DNA of 64,000 nucleotides from Faecalimonas sp. (GCA_029264305.1 JARICA010000019.1:1-64000), one strand, 5' to 3'; positions 25,827-36,257 are shown, numbered from the stretch's first letter. Made by a program: numbers and translations. Notes: generated by a model from the letters alone, not told the origin.

Positions 25827-26705
25827 TTATAATAACTTACTTATAGTATTACTTAATGTGGCGAATTCTTGTAACGTAAGAACTTCTCCACGTATACTTG
25901 TACCTTTTCCAAGTGTTTCAATCGCTTCTGTAATAATCTCTTTTGAAAGATTTATTTCAGGAGAATTATTTAATCCATTGGCTAAAGTCTTTCTTCGCTG
26001 ATTGAAAGATGCACGTATAATTTTAAACATAAGTTTTTCGTCTAAAACAGAAACGGGCGGTTCGGCATGTCGCTCTAAGCGAATTACCGCAGAAGCAACC
26101 TTAGGTCTTGGCATAAAACAATTTGGAGGAACATTGGCTACAATATAGGGTTTTGCGTAATATTGTACAGCCAAGGATAAAGCACCATAATCTTTTGTTC
26201 CTGGTCCGACTTGCATACGATCGGCAACTTCTTTTTGTACCATGACGGTAATGCTTGCAATAGGGACATTACTTTCAAATAATCCCATAATAATTGGTGT
26301 AGTAATATAATATGGTAAATTTGCAACAACTTTAATTGGTTTACCATTATTACGTTCTTGTGCCAAAGCACGTATATCTACTTTTAATACGTCGTCATTA
26401 ATAATAGTGACGTTATCAAATTCGCTTAATGTATCAGATAAAATAGGTATAAGGGCCTTGTCTATTTCAACGGCAACAACCTCTCTAGCTGCAGAGGCTA
26501 AGTATTGTGTCATTGTTCCAATTCCTGGACCGATTTCCAATACAAAATCATCTTTTGTAATCTCTGCAGAAGAGATAATTTTATCTAATACATGTGTATC
26601 AATTAAAAAGTTTTGTCCAAATTTCTTTTGGAAAGAAAATTCGTATTTTTGTAATATTTCTATCGTATTTTGAGGATTGCCTAAAGTACATTTGGGCGTA
26701 TTCAT
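25827..26705 (-). CDS. rsmA: 16S rRNA (adenine(1518)-N6/adenine(1519)-N6)-dimethyltransferase
   Basis: KsgA, which dimethylates two adjacent adenosines in the 3'-terminal helix of 16S rRNA during small-subunit assembly. 292 residues. Motifs are KKFGQNFLID at the N-terminus, the SAM loop LEIGPGIGTMTQ, VANLPYYITTPI with the catalytic NLPY, and the C-terminal RASFNQRRKTLANGL. AGGAG lies nine bases before the ATG. It lies close to metG and the tatD-family gene as in Bacillus, though the lipoprotein, DUF885 and repeat B intervene here. Confidence 0.96.
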   Translation of the reverse strand: MNTPKCTLGNPQNTIEILQKYEFSFQKKFGQNFLIDTHVLDKIISSAEITKDDFVLEIGPGIGTMTQYLASAAREVVAVEIDKALIPILSDTLSEFDNVTIINDDVLKVDIRALAQERNNGKPIKVVANLPYYITTPIIMGLFESNVPIASITVMVQKEVADRMQVGPGTKDYGALSLAVQYYAKPYIVANVPPNCFMPRPKVASAVIRLERHAEPPVSVLDEKLMFKIIRASFNQRRKTLANGLNNSPEINLSKEIITEAIETLGKGTSIRGEVLTLQEFATLSNTISKLL

Positions 26706-26759
26706 AAATTTCTATCTCCTAACATTTTTATCTTGGTATCAGTATAGCATAGGATTACT

Positions 26760-27698
26760 TTAATGTGTGCAGGAAATTCGTTTTGTTTCAAGCCATTCAT
26801 AAATATCCATATAGATAGTTTGTCTGTCGTTTTCGTTTAGGATTTCGTGCCGGTCATTTTTATATAGTTTTAAGGAAACATCTTGTATACCACCATTTTT
26901 ATATTTTTGAAAGATCGATTTTACCCCTTTTCCAAAGTTTCCAACAGGATCCTCTTCTCCAGCAATAAAAAAGATAGGGAGATGTTTGGGAATCTTTTTA
27001 AAGTTTTTGTCTTTTGCAAGATGTTCTATGCCCCTAAACATATGATAATAGCCGTTTACCGTAAAGATAAAGTTACAGCGTTCTTCACTTAAATAAGTAT
27101 CTACATTTTTCGGATTCCGACTTAACCAATCCATTGTTGTACGAGATGGGGAAAATTTTTTATTATATCCACCAAATGCCATATTGTTTACAAAATTGCT
27201 TCTGTAATGCCATCCTTTAAATGTTGCAGTAATACGGCAGAAGATCTTGCCAAGTTTAATTAGGGAAAGAGGTTGGTTTCCAGTTCCCATAATAATTGCT
27301 CCGGATAGTCCTAAACCATGCATGGTAAGATATTGTCTTACTAGAAAAGATCCCATACTATGTCCCAGAAGAAAATAAGGAGTTGTAGGGTATTTTTCTT
27401 GTGTAAGTTGACGTAATTGATGTATATCTCCAATAACACATTCATTTCCTTTTTTTTCGTTAAAGTATCCCCAATCTTCTTTTGATTGTACAGAATCTCC
27501 ATGTCCTAAGTGATCATGCCCGACAACATAATAACCGTGTTTGTTTAAAAAGTGTGCAAACTCATCATATCGGTCTATATATTCTACCATACCATGGGAA
27601 ATTTGAAGTATAGCAGAAATATTTCCTTCTGGAATCCATTCAATTGCATGAATGTTCGTTTTCTTATCCTGCGACAGATAATAAAAATGCCGTTTCAT
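26760..27698 (-). CDS. alpha/beta hydrolase, monoacylglycerol lipase-like
   Basis: A 312-residue alpha/beta hydrolase of the Hydrolase_4 (serine aminopeptidase S33, monoglyceride lipase-like) group. VVGHDHLGHG is the conserved pre-nucleophile block, GHSMGSF carries the nucleophile Ser near residue 117, GEEDPVGN the acidic residue near 250 and NDRHEILNE the His near 285. Lysophospholipid or monoglyceride hydrolysis is likely but not provable. It begins five bases after the citrate synthase gene; its GGAGG ribosome site lies inside the last codons of that gene. Confidence 0.85.
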   Translation of the reverse strand: MKRHFYYLSQDKKTNIHAIEWIPEGNISAILQISHGMVEYIDRYDEFAHFLNKHGYYVVGHDHLGHGDSVQSKEDWGYFNEKKGNECVIGDIHQLRQLTQEKYPTTPYFLLGHSMGSFLVRQYLTMHGLGLSGAIIMGTGNQPLSLIKLGKIFCRITATFKGWHYRSNFVNNMAFGGYNKKFSPSRTTMDWLSRNPKNVDTYLSEERCNFIFTVNGYYHMFRGIEHLAKDKNFKKIPKHLPIFFIAGEEDPVGNFGKGVKSIFQKYKNGGIQDVSLKLYKNDRHEILNENDRQTIYMDIYEWLETKRISCTH

Positions 27699-27703
27699 AA
27701 ATG

Positions 27704-29074
27704 TTATCTATCCTCCAGTTTGACATAATCTCGATAAGGGCATAAAGGGCGATAGGCAGGACGAATAATTTTATCTACATTTTTTAATTCTTCTAATCGG
27801 TGTGCACTCCAACCAACAATACGTGCAGCTGCAAAAATTGGAGTATATAGTTCTTTTGGAAGTCCAAGCATACCGTATACAAGTCCACTATAAAAGTCTA
27901 CGTTTGCATTAACTCCTTTATAAATTTTACGTTTTTCTCCAATAACTTCAGGAGCAAGGCGCTCTACCATGGCATATAGGTTGTATTCTTTTTCACAACC
28001 TTTTTCTATAGCCAGACGTTTTACAAATCCTTTAAAGATATCTGCTCTTGGGTCTGAAATAGAATAGATAGCATGTCCCATACCGTAAATTAGACCTTTT
28101 TGATCAAATGCTTTCTTATCTAATAAATCATTTAAATATTGGCGAACAGCATCTTCGTCTTCCCAATCAGATACATGTTGTTTCATATCTTCAAACATTT
28201 GGGATACTTTAATGTTAGCACCACCATGTTTTGGACCTTTTAGAGAAGCAAGAGCTGCAGCAATTGTGGAATAAGTGTCTGTTCCAGATGAAGTAACAAC
28301 ATGTGTAGTGAAAGTAGAATTGTTACCGCCGCCGTGATCCATGTGTAGTACAAGTGCCATATCAAGAACAGTTGCTTCAAATTTTGTATACTGCTTGTCT
28401 TTGCGAAGCATCATTAGAATATTTTCTGCTGTAGATAGATTTGGAGATGGTGCATAAATAAATAAATCATCTCCACGTCTATAGTTGTAAGCATGATAGC
28501 CATAAACCATGAGCATAGGAAATTGGCTAATCAGATTCAGACATTGTCGCAAAACATTTGGAATAGAAGTATCATCTGCTTTTTCATCATAAGAATATAA
28601 ATTCAAAATGGATCGAGAAAGACTATTCATCATATCTCTACTAGGTGCTTTCATAATGACATCCCTAACAAAATTAGGAGGGAGAGTTCTTCTTTCGATC
28701 AATGTTTCGTGGAAATCATTTAATTCTTTACTGTTTGGAAGATTTCCAAATAGTAGAAGGTATGCGGCTTCTTCAAATCCAAAATGTTTTGCATCCAAAA
28801 AACCGTTTACAAGATCTTTGATGTTGTATCCTCTGTAATATAAATTCCCTTCACATGGAACTTCTACACCATCGATTTCTTTCTTGGCGCAAACGTCAGA
28901 GATGTTTGTAAGACCTGCCAAAACGCCTTTTCCGTTTACATCACGGAGTCCACGTTTTACTTCATATTTAGTATATAATTCTTTGTCTATAGCGTTATTA
29001 TTTGCACAGAGTTCTGCTAATTGTTGAATTTTAGGGGTGATTTCAAATAATACTTTGTCTATTGAATTTGCCAT
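27704..29074 (-). CDS. citrate/2-methylcitrate synthase
   Basis: Condenses oxaloacetate and acetyl-CoA to citrate. 456 residues with an N-terminal extension of about 40 residues relative to the shortest bacterial enzymes. Catalytic blocks are LHMDHGGGNNSTFT, LKGPKHGGAN and YGMGHAIYSISDPRA, and the C-terminal Arg region is present. AGGAG lies seven bases before the ATG. Aconitase and isocitrate dehydrogenase genes are not adjacent; the role is probably glutamate precursor supply in an incomplete TCA cycle, which is inference. Confidence 0.92.
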   Translation of the reverse strand: MANSIDKVLFEITPKIQQLAELCANNNAIDKELYTKYEVKRGLRDVNGKGVLAGLTNISDVCAKKEIDGVEVPCEGNLYYRGYNIKDLVNGFLDAKHFGFEEAAYLLLFGNLPNSKELNDFHETLIERRTLPPNFVRDVIMKAPSRDMMNSLSRSILNLYSYDEKADDTSIPNVLRQCLNLISQFPMLMVYGYHAYNYRRGDDLFIYAPSPNLSTAENILMMLRKDKQYTKFEATVLDMALVLHMDHGGGNNSTFTTHVVTSSGTDTYSTIAAALASLKGPKHGGANIKVSQMFEDMKQHVSDWEDEDAVRQYLNDLLDKKAFDQKGLIYGMGHAIYSISDPRADIFKGFVKRLAIEKGCEKEYNLYAMVERLAPEVIGEKRKIYKGVNANVDFYSGLVYGMLGLPKELYTPIFAAARIVGWSAHRLEELKNVDKIIRPAYRPLCPYRDYVKLEDR

Positions 29075-29234
29075 ATATAAACTCCTTTCTCTGAAAAAAT
29101 TTACTTTATTATACTAAATTGCGAATTATAATACAATTATTAAGTGAATAATTTTTAAACTTTCTTAAGGATTTTTAGATTAGACTCTTAAAAAATCCAT
29201 GTTAATCTTGTATACTACAAAGGAGGTGATAGAA

Positions 29235-29933
29235 ATGTTTAATATTTTAGTATGTGATGATGATAAAGAAATCGTAGAAGCAATTGAAATTTATTTAAAA
29301 CAGGAAGGATATAATGTGTTGAAAGCCTATGACGGTGAAGAAGCATTAAAAGTTTTAAAAAAGGAAGAAAAGGTAGATTTATTAGTTATAGATGTAATGA
29401 TGCCAAGGCTTGATGGTATTCGAGCGACATTAAAAATTCGTGAGGAAAATAGTTTGCCAATTATTATTTTATCTGCAAAATCAGAAGACGCAGATAAAAT
29501 TTTAGGACTCAATGTAGGTGCGGATGATTATTTGACAAAACCATTCAATCCGTTGGAATTAGTTGCTAGGATAAAATCACAGTTAAGAAGATATACGAAA
29601 TTAGGAAGTACAGTTGTACAAAATAGTAGTGCAGTATATACAGTAGGAGGATTATCTATTGATGATGATTTAAAAGAAGTAACTGTGGATGGAGAAGCAG
29701 TAAAACTGACGCCTATTGAATATAATATTTTATTGTTATTAATGAAAAATCAAGGAAAAGTTTTTTCTATCGACCAAATATATGAACGCATTTGGAACGA
29801 AGATGCAATTGGAGCTGATAATACAGTGGCAGTACATATTCGGCATATTAGAGAGAAGATTGAAATCAATCCGAAAGAACCGAGATATTTAAAAGTTGTA
29901 TGGGGAGTTGGATATAAGATAGAGAAACTTTAG
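29235..29933 (+). CDS. OmpR-family response regulator
   Basis: Two-component DNA-binding regulator of 232 residues: receiver domain with acidic pocket DDD (residues 8-10), phospho-acceptor Asp53 in IDVMMP and Lys in LTKPFNP, followed by a winged-helix output domain (EYNILLLLMKNQGKVFS, TVAVHIRHIREKIE). AAAGGAGGTGAT is an almost perfect ribosome site, so I start at 29235 rather than at an upstream in-frame ATG. A TATACT -10 at 29211 has no good -35; TCTTAAGGATTTTTAGA and TCTTAAAAAATCC upstream may be a regulator box. The partner kinase follows six bases after the stop. Confidence 0.92.
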   Translation: MFNILVCDDDKEIVEAIEIYLKQEGYNVLKAYDGEEALKVLKKEEKVDLLVIDVMMPRLDGIRATLKIREENSLPIIILSAKSEDADKILGLNVGADDYLTKPFNPLELVARIKSQLRRYTKLGSTVVQNSSAVYTVGGLSIDDDLKEVTVDGEAVKLTPIEYNILLLLMKNQGKVFSIDQIYERIWNEDAIGADNTVAVHIRHIREKIEINPKEPRYLKVVWGVGYKIEKL

Positions 29934-29945
29934 AAAGGGATGTTT

Positions 29946-32492
29946 ATGAAGAAATGGTATAAATCAGCCTTTTGTAAAGGGATTTTAATATTGCTTACAG
30001 GAATCTCGTTCATATTAATGAGTGTTTGTTTAGCAATTGGATTAGCATATCCGGGAAATAATTATGAGGAATTATTTATAAAAAAGAGTGAAAGAAATTA
30101 TGAAGATACAAGGGGATTTTCTATACAAGTTAAAAATGAAGCGCAGGAGTTACTCAAATTTTTAGAGAGTAAAAAGTTGATTGAAAAAGATGGAAAAGAA
30201 GATTTAACACAGTCTATTGTAATAGAAAATTTAGAAGACATGGTTGAATTAAAAAAAGGTGTAGGGGAGTTTAGTTTTCGTTTAGAAGATTTATTAAGCG
30301 AAACATCTGATCAAGAAGGTTATGAAATTGTTGTTGAAAAAACTCCAAGTGGAAAATATCAGTATAGAAAATTCAAAGAATTTATTCGTGAGGCAAGAGA
30401 AGAACAATATTTCTTTCCAACAGAGGCTACGAGTAAAAAGCAGCAGGCACAAATATTGAAGAAGATGGAAACGGACAAGTACCTTCCAGATGGAGAAGTA
30501 CAAGATAAAGACGGAAAATTAGTTTATAAAAAAGTATGGTTTTTTGGACTCCCACTGGATACTTTAATAAAAACAACAGAAGGGAAAACACTTATAGAAT
30601 TAGCGAATACTTCGGATAAATTTAATGGTTCATTAGAAAAGATGCAACAAGTTTTAAATGAAATGAAACAGGAAGTTTCCTTTTCAAAAGAACAGTATGA
30701 TAGCTATAAATATTATTTTTCTCAAGGAAATACAAATCTTTCGTATCTTTATATAGATTATAATACGAGACGCTTAGAAACGAATCGAGACATTATATGG
30801 GAGAATATAGAAAATGGAAAAACGGATATGTTGGAAAAGAGCAAATATGTTGTAGTTGCACCTAAACTTGTCGATTGTACTACGAATATGGCAAAAGATG
30901 GCGTGGCGTTATCAGATTGGCAACATATGGTTGATTATACTATGACTTATCCGGAAAATTATCAATTGATTCTTTCGGTAGATACAAAATATCCAATACA
31001 GGATTCGTTTTATAATTGGGCAGAAGTATATGAACGATATGCACCATATGTGGATAATGTGATTGTTATAGGTGGTTATTCAATAGTACTTTTTCTTGTT
31101 GTAATTATTTGGTTGACTGCTGTTGCAGGACATTCAAACCAATATACAGAATTAGCATTGCATCGGTTTGATAAATGGAAAACAGAGATTTGGTCATGTT
31201 TTATGGTTGGTTTAGGTGCACCACTTGTGATAGAAGTAATACTAGTGCTAGACTATTACTTGAAACAGATAAAGCCATACGCGAATTCTTTTCATATGGA
31301 GCCATTGCGAGGTGGAAGAATCACTATTGCAACATTTATAGGAATTGGTGGAGTAACATTTGTAACAGGGATTTTATTTCTAATTGCATATTTAAGTTTA
31401 GTTAGAAGAATTAAGGCAAAAAATTTATGGAAAAATAGTATTTGTAAATGGTTCTTTCATTCACTTGCTCATCTGTATAGAAATCGGAGCAGTATTACAC
31501 AAGTGGTAATAATAGGAAGTGTAATGTTGGTTATGAATCTTTTAATGATAACAAATTCAGGTTTTTTTATTCTTCTTGGAATTTCAGTTGATATATATAT
31601 GATTATTAAGATTGCACAAAGAAGCATTGAAAAGGAAAAAATCAAAAAAGGAATTATACGTATTGCTAATGGAGATGCAAAATATAAGATTTCTTTGGAA
31701 GATTTTTCAAAAGATAGTCAAGAAGTAGCAGGACAGATTAATCGAATTGGAGAAGGAATTCAAAGTGCAGTGGAAAAGAGTTTGAAAGATGAGAGATTAA
31801 AAACAGATTTGATTACAAATGTATCTCATGATATTAAGACTCCACTTACTTCTATTATCAATTATGTAGGTTTATTGAAACAAGAGAAATTTGATGATCC
31901 AAAAGTGAAGAGATATTTGGATGTTTTAGATACAAAATCACAGAGACTAAAGACGTTGACAGAAGATGTTGTAGAGGCGTCTAAAATTAGTTCAGGAAAT
32001 ATTCATTTGGAATATGTCAGTCTAAATCTCGTTGAGATGATACATCAGACTACTGGTGAGTTTGCTGAAAAATTTGAAAAAAAAGATTTAAAAGCAATTG
32101 TGAATGTACCAGAAGAACCAGTTATTATCCGTGCGGATGGGCGACGCATGTGGAGAGTTATTGAAAATATTTATAATAATGCGGCTAAATATGCTATGGC
32201 ATCGACGAGAATTTATGTAGATATGATTGCGAACGGTCAAGAAGTTGTATTATCTTTAAAAAACGTTTCTGAATATCCGTTAAATATTAGTGCAGATGAA
32301 CTTACAGAAAGATTTATCCGTGGAGATGTTTCAAGAAGTACAGAAGGTAGTGGTTTGGGACTATCTATTGCTAAAAACTTAACGGAAATGCAAGGAGGAA
32401 AGTTTAAAATCTATATTGACGGAGATTTATTTAAAGTAACGATTACTTTTCCGCAAATATGTTCAACTGTTACAAAAGAGATAGAAATGTAA
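29946..32492 (+). CDS. multi-pass sensor histidine kinase
   Basis: An 848-residue kinase paired with the preceding regulator. An N-terminal membrane segment (about 10-30) is followed by a predicted extracellular region of some 320 residues, then about five membrane segments (355-560), a HAMP-like stretch, the dimerisation domain with His628 in VSHDIKTPLTS, and an HATPase domain (NIYNNAAKYA, GSGLGLSIAKN). The extracellular part has no domain I recognise; the signal is unknown. ATG at 29946 has AAAGGG six bases upstream; an ATG six bases earlier is possible. Confidence 0.9.
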   Translation: MKKWYKSAFCKGILILLTGISFILMSVCLAIGLAYPGNNYEELFIKKSERNYEDTRGFSIQVKNEAQELLKFLESKKLIEKDGKEDLTQSIVIENLEDMVELKKGVGEFSFRLEDLLSETSDQEGYEIVVEKTPSGKYQYRKFKEFIREAREEQYFFPTEATSKKQQAQILKKMETDKYLPDGEVQDKDGKLVYKKVWFFGLPLDTLIKTTEGKTLIELANTSDKFNGSLEKMQQVLNEMKQEVSFSKEQYDSYKYYFSQGNTNLSYLYIDYNTRRLETNRDIIWENIENGKTDMLEKSKYVVVAPKLVDCTTNMAKDGVALSDWQHMVDYTMTYPENYQLILSVDTKYPIQDSFYNWAEVYERYAPYVDNVIVIGGYSIVLFLVVIIWLTAVAGHSNQYTELALHRFDKWKTEIWSCFMVGLGAPLVIEVILVLDYYLKQIKPYANSFHMEPLRGGRITIATFIGIGGVTFVTGILFLIAYLSLVRRIKAKNLWKNSICKWFFHSLAHLYRNRSSITQVVIIGSVMLVMNLLMITNSGFFILLGISVDIYMIIKIAQRSIEKEKIKKGIIRIANGDAKYKISLEDFSKDSQEVAGQINRIGEGIQSAVEKSLKDERLKTDLITNVSHDIKTPLTSIINYVGLLKQEKFDDPKVKRYLDVLDTKSQRLKTLTEDVVEASKISSGNIHLEYVSLNLVEMIHQTTGEFAEKFEKKDLKAIVNVPEEPVIIRADGRRMWRVIENIYNNAAKYAMASTRIYVDMIANGQEVVLSLKNVSEYPLNISADELTERFIRGDVSRSTEGSGLGLSIAKNLTEMQGGKFKIYIDGDLFKVTITFPQICSTVTKEIEM

Positions 32493-32506
32493 CAAAATTA
32501 TGAAGA

Positions 32507-32544
32507 AAAGGCGAGGAATTCTAAAATATTCCTTGTCTTTCTTG
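32507..32544 (+). terminator. terminator after the sensor kinase
   Basis: AAAGGCGAGGAAT pairs over 13 positions with ATTCCTTGTCTTT (two G-T pairs), loop of eight bases, then a T-rich end. Confidence 0.75.
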
Positions 32545-32600
32545 CGTTTGAGACGGATAGGCATTACAATATTATGTGATTAAATTTTAAAGAGGTATTT

Positions 32601-33752
32601 ATGGAAGAAATTAGAAATATTTTAGAGGAAAGTTTACATATAGATTTCATACAAGCGATAATAAGTAACCCGAAAAAAAAGGGAGGAATAATAAAGATAA
32701 AAGTCCGTCCAATTATCGTGAAAGGGGAACTTTTATTCCAATGCGAAATTTTTGAAAATAAGCAAGCATTTCATAAAAATTATAATAGAGAAGAAACTAT
32801 TTTGTATTTAGTAGGAAAGATGGAAGAATTTAAGCAGATGCAGTTAGAAACAAAACAATTACAATACACTGTTTTGGTTAGCAAAAAAGGAAAAGTAACT
32901 GTGAAACAAAAAAAACAAGTAGGATGTGTGAAGGAAGTTGATTTATCACATAATCGTTCCAAAAAATATATTTTGCAAGAAGGAAAAAGCGTTCCTTTTT
33001 TATATGACTTAGGTGTGATGACAAAAGAAGGAAAAGTTGTTAAAACACGTTTTGATAAATTTAGACAAATAAATCGTTTTTTAGAATTTATTGAAGATAT
33101 ATTACCTCAATTGAATAAAGAACGCGAAATTACCATTTTAGATTTTGGATGTGGAAAATCATATTTAACATTTGCGATGTACTATTATTTACATGAACTA
33201 AAAGAGTATGATGTGCGGATTATCGGATTGGATTTAAAAAAGGAAGTAATTCAACATTGTAATGAATTGAGTGAAAAATATGGATATGAGAAACTAAAGT
33301 TTTTAGAAGGAAATATTGCAGATTACACAGGAGTGAATGAGGTGGATATGGTTGTAACACTTCATGCTTGTGATACGGCAACAGATTATGCATTAGCAAA
33401 AGCAATCGGTTGGAATGCAAAAGTTATTTTATCTGTACCATGTTGTCAGCATGAGGCCAATAGTCAAATAAAGAATGAAGTGCTAGAGCCAATTTTGAAG
33501 TATGGTTTAATTAAGGAAAGGATTTCAGCTCTTGTGACAGACGCACTTAGAGCAGACTATTTAGAAAAAGAAGGATATGAGGCGCAGATTTTAGAGTTTA
33601 TTGATATGGAACATACGCCTAAAAATATTTTGATTCGTGCGATAAAAACTGGGAAGAAGGGAAAAAACACAGAAAAGATTGAAGAGTGTGAAGAACAGTT
33701 AAATCTTTCGTTGACCTTGAAAAAACTATTAGAACATAAAGGGGAAGTATAG
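32601..33752 (+). CDS. SAM-dependent methyltransferase, Methyltransf_32-like
   Basis: A 383-residue protein. The N-terminal 150 residues are lysine-rich and unassigned. From about residue 170 a class I methyltransferase domain begins with ILDFGCGKSYLTFAMYYYL, then IIGLDLKKEVI, TLHACDTATDYALAKAI and VPCCQHE. The CGKSYLTFA and PCCQHE blocks fit the Methyltransf_32 family; relatives are suspected RNA or protein methyltransferases but the substrate is unknown. Its TAG stop abuts the ATG of the next gene, so the two are translationally linked. Confidence 0.8.
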   Translation: MEEIRNILEESLHIDFIQAIISNPKKKGGIIKIKVRPIIVKGELLFQCEIFENKQAFHKNYNREETILYLVGKMEEFKQMQLETKQLQYTVLVSKKGKVTVKQKKQVGCVKEVDLSHNRSKKYILQEGKSVPFLYDLGVMTKEGKVVKTRFDKFRQINRFLEFIEDILPQLNKEREITILDFGCGKSYLTFAMYYYLHELKEYDVRIIGLDLKKEVIQHCNELSEKYGYEKLKFLEGNIADYTGVNEVDMVVTLHACDTATDYALAKAIGWNAKVILSVPCCQHEANSQIKNEVLEPILKYGLIKERISALVTDALRADYLEKEGYEAQILEFIDMEHTPKNILIRAIKTGKKGKNTEKIEECEEQLNLSLTLKKLLEHKGEV

Positions 33753-36257
33753 ATGAAGAAAAAGATAATAGCAGGAAGTGTAATAGCTGTTATCGTTATT
33801 GTAGCAGCTGTTATTTTGGGTATAGTTTTTAATAATAAAATCACAGAGAAGACGGGACAAATGGAAAAAGCAAGTCTTCCAGTCATTTCCTTTCAGGAAG
33901 GAAAATATAAGGTTAATACACTTTTAGGGTATACAGAAAGCATAGATATTGCATCAACAAGGGATATGGTTTTACCAGTTTCGGTAGGCACTACTGTACA
34001 AGCTGATATATCTGGATATGAGGGAACAATCAAATCACTTACTTATGAAATATGTACACTTGACGGGAAGGAAAGTATTAAACAGCATACAATTAAAAAA
34101 GTGAAAGATCATGTTCGGATGGAATTTGGAGATACAATTTCAGATGGAGAAGAGAAAATTTTAAAGATAAAATTAACATTGGATAATGGAAAGGATGTTT
34201 TTTATTACACGCGAGTGTTAAAGGCGACGGAATTGCATGTACAGCAATGCTTAGAATTTGCAGATGATTTTCATAAGAAAACATTTGATCCAGAACAAGT
34301 AAATACATTAAAACCAAGATTGGAAAGAAGAACAAATACAAATTTAAATTCACTTCAGAAAGTAAATTTGAATTCCGATATAAAGCAAATTGGTTGGAAC
34401 GGCTTAAAGCCGGAGATAGTTGGTGATGTGGAGTGGCAAATTAAAGAGAGCACAGAAACATATACTTCCATTTATCTTAAGTATCAAGTGAAATGTAAAA
34501 CAGGAGAAGAAAACAATTTATATAATGTGACTGAATTTTTTAAAGTGCGTTTTATTAAAGGAAAAGGATCATTAGAAGATTATGAGCGTACAATGAATGA
34601 GGTGTTTTTAGGAAAAGAGAGTGATTTTTCAGCAAAAGGAATTGAACTTGGAATCGCGGAAGAAAATGTTCAGTATATTTTAAATGAAAAGGAAAATATG
34701 ATTTCTTTTGTTCAAGAAAGAGAAGTATGGAGCTATAATAAAGAAAAAAATCAGGCTTCTCTCATTTTTAGTTTTGCAGATGAAAAGAATAATGATATTC
34801 GAAGTAAAAATGATAATCATAAAATCAATCTAATTTCTATGGATGATAAGGGAAATTTAACGTTTGTTGTGTGTGGATATATGAATCGTGGAATGCACGA
34901 GGGACAAGTTGGAGCGAGCATCTATTATTTTAATAGTGAAAATAATTATGTGGAAGAGAAAACATTTATTCCAAGTGGAAAATCAGGTGAAATTGTAGCA
35001 CAAAATTTGATACAACTTGCTTATTATAGTAAAGAGGGAAATAAGCTATATGTAATGTTTGAAGGAACTTTGTATGAGATTGATTTAGAAACACAAAAAC
35101 GCTCTGTATTAGTAAAAAATTTGGAAGAAGGGCAATATATTGTTTCGAGTGATGGAAAACATATTGCATATCAGTCAAATGGAAAATTAACAGAAGCAAC
35201 AGAGATAATTATTCATAACCTGCAAAATGGAAAGAAATATAAAGTAAAAGCAGAAAATGGAGAAATTATTCGCCCACTTACATTTGTTTTGGGAGATGCA
35301 GTTTATGGAATTGGTAAGAAAGATGATATTGGAAAAAATGTATCTGGTAATCAGATTATTCCATTATATAAAGTTGAAATTCGAAATCAGAAAAATAAAG
35401 TAGTAAAATCTTACCAAGAAGAGGAAACTTATGTTGTTAACGCAAAAACAGAACATAATATGATTACGTTGGAAAGAGTGAAAAAAAATGGAAATATGTA
35501 TTCTAACATCACTCAACATTACATCACAAATAATAAAGAACAAGAAGAACCTTCTGTTACAATTGAAACAGATACATCTGAAACAAAGGGAAGAGTAACA
35601 AGATTAGAAGATACGAAAATGTCATTAACAGGAACGCCAAAATGTCTTGAGAAGAAACCGTTATTGAAGAAAAAACCAGTAGTGATTGAATTTAATTTAG
35701 TAGACGACGAAGAAGGTTACTATGTTTATGGAAGAGGGAAATTACAGGGAATTTATAAAACAGCAGGGGCTGCTATTGTGAAAGCAGACACAGTACGAGG
35801 AGTGGTGGTTACTTCTAAACAGACAAAAGTTTGGGAACGAGGAAATAGACAACTTCGATATAATATAGAAAATACATCTGCATTTGCTACACAAGCAGGA
35901 GAAACTTCTCTTCAAGCAAGTTTAAGACAGGTATTAGAATATGAAGGGAAAAAAGTGAATGTAGCAAAAGAAATGCAAAATGGGAAATCTGCTTTAGAGA
36001 TTTTAAATCAATATTCAGGAGGAGAAGCAGTAGATTTAAGTGGTTGTACGGTAGAGCAGTTATGCTATTTAATTGGAAAAGGAACTCCGGTTATTGGGAT
36101 GACAGGAACAAATACTGCAATTTTGTTAGTTGGGTATGATGATAAGATGATTACCTATTTAAATCCGAATACTGGCAAAAAACCTACGGAGGCCATAGCG
36201 GTTATTCAAAATATGGTAAAGGGAAGTCAAGGAATTTTCTTTGGATATGTAAAATAA
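33753..36257 (+). CDS. membrane-anchored extracellular protein with degenerate C39-like peptidase domain
   Basis: An 834-residue protein. One N-terminal membrane segment (about 5-27) leaves the rest outside the cell. The middle (about 290-560) has repeated beta-rich segments reminiscent of a propeller (ILNEKENMISFVQ, VSSDGKHIAYQSNGK). The last 130 residues resemble a C39-like cysteine peptidase: AGETSLQASL aligns with the usual CG-T-SL motif, and PVIGMTGTNTAILLVGYDD with the His-containing G-HA-L-VGYDD block. Cys is replaced by Ala (residue 715) and His by Thr (788), so it should be catalytically dead. Perhaps a peptide-binding or sensing protein working with the upstream kinase; inference only. 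Confidence 0.75.
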   Translation: MKKKIIAGSVIAVIVIVAAVILGIVFNNKITEKTGQMEKASLPVISFQEGKYKVNTLLGYTESIDIASTRDMVLPVSVGTTVQADISGYEGTIKSLTYEICTLDGKESIKQHTIKKVKDHVRMEFGDTISDGEEKILKIKLTLDNGKDVFYYTRVLKATELHVQQCLEFADDFHKKTFDPEQVNTLKPRLERRTNTNLNSLQKVNLNSDIKQIGWNGLKPEIVGDVEWQIKESTETYTSIYLKYQVKCKTGEENNLYNVTEFFKVRFIKGKGSLEDYERTMNEVFLGKESDFSAKGIELGIAEENVQYILNEKENMISFVQEREVWSYNKEKNQASLIFSFADEKNNDIRSKNDNHKINLISMDDKGNLTFVVCGYMNRGMHEGQVGASIYYFNSENNYVEEKTFIPSGKSGEIVAQNLIQLAYYSKEGNKLYVMFEGTLYEIDLETQKRSVLVKNLEEGQYIVSSDGKHIAYQSNGKLTEATEIIIHNLQNGKKYKVKAENGEIIRPLTFVLGDAVYGIGKKDDIGKNVSGNQIIPLYKVEIRNQKNKVVKSYQEEETYVVNAKTEHNMITLERVKKNGNMYSNITQHYITNNKEQEEPSVTIETDTSETKGRVTRLEDTKMSLTGTPKCLEKKPLLKKKPVVIEFNLVDDEEGYYVYGRGKLQGIYKTAGAAIVKADTVRGVVVTSKQTKVWERGNRQLRYNIENTSAFATQAGETSLQASLRQVLEYEGKKVNVAKEMQNGKSALEILNQYSGGEAVDLSGCTVEQLCYLIGKGTPVIGMTGTNTAILLVGYDDKMITYLNPNTGKKPTEAIAVIQNMVKGSQGIFFGYVK

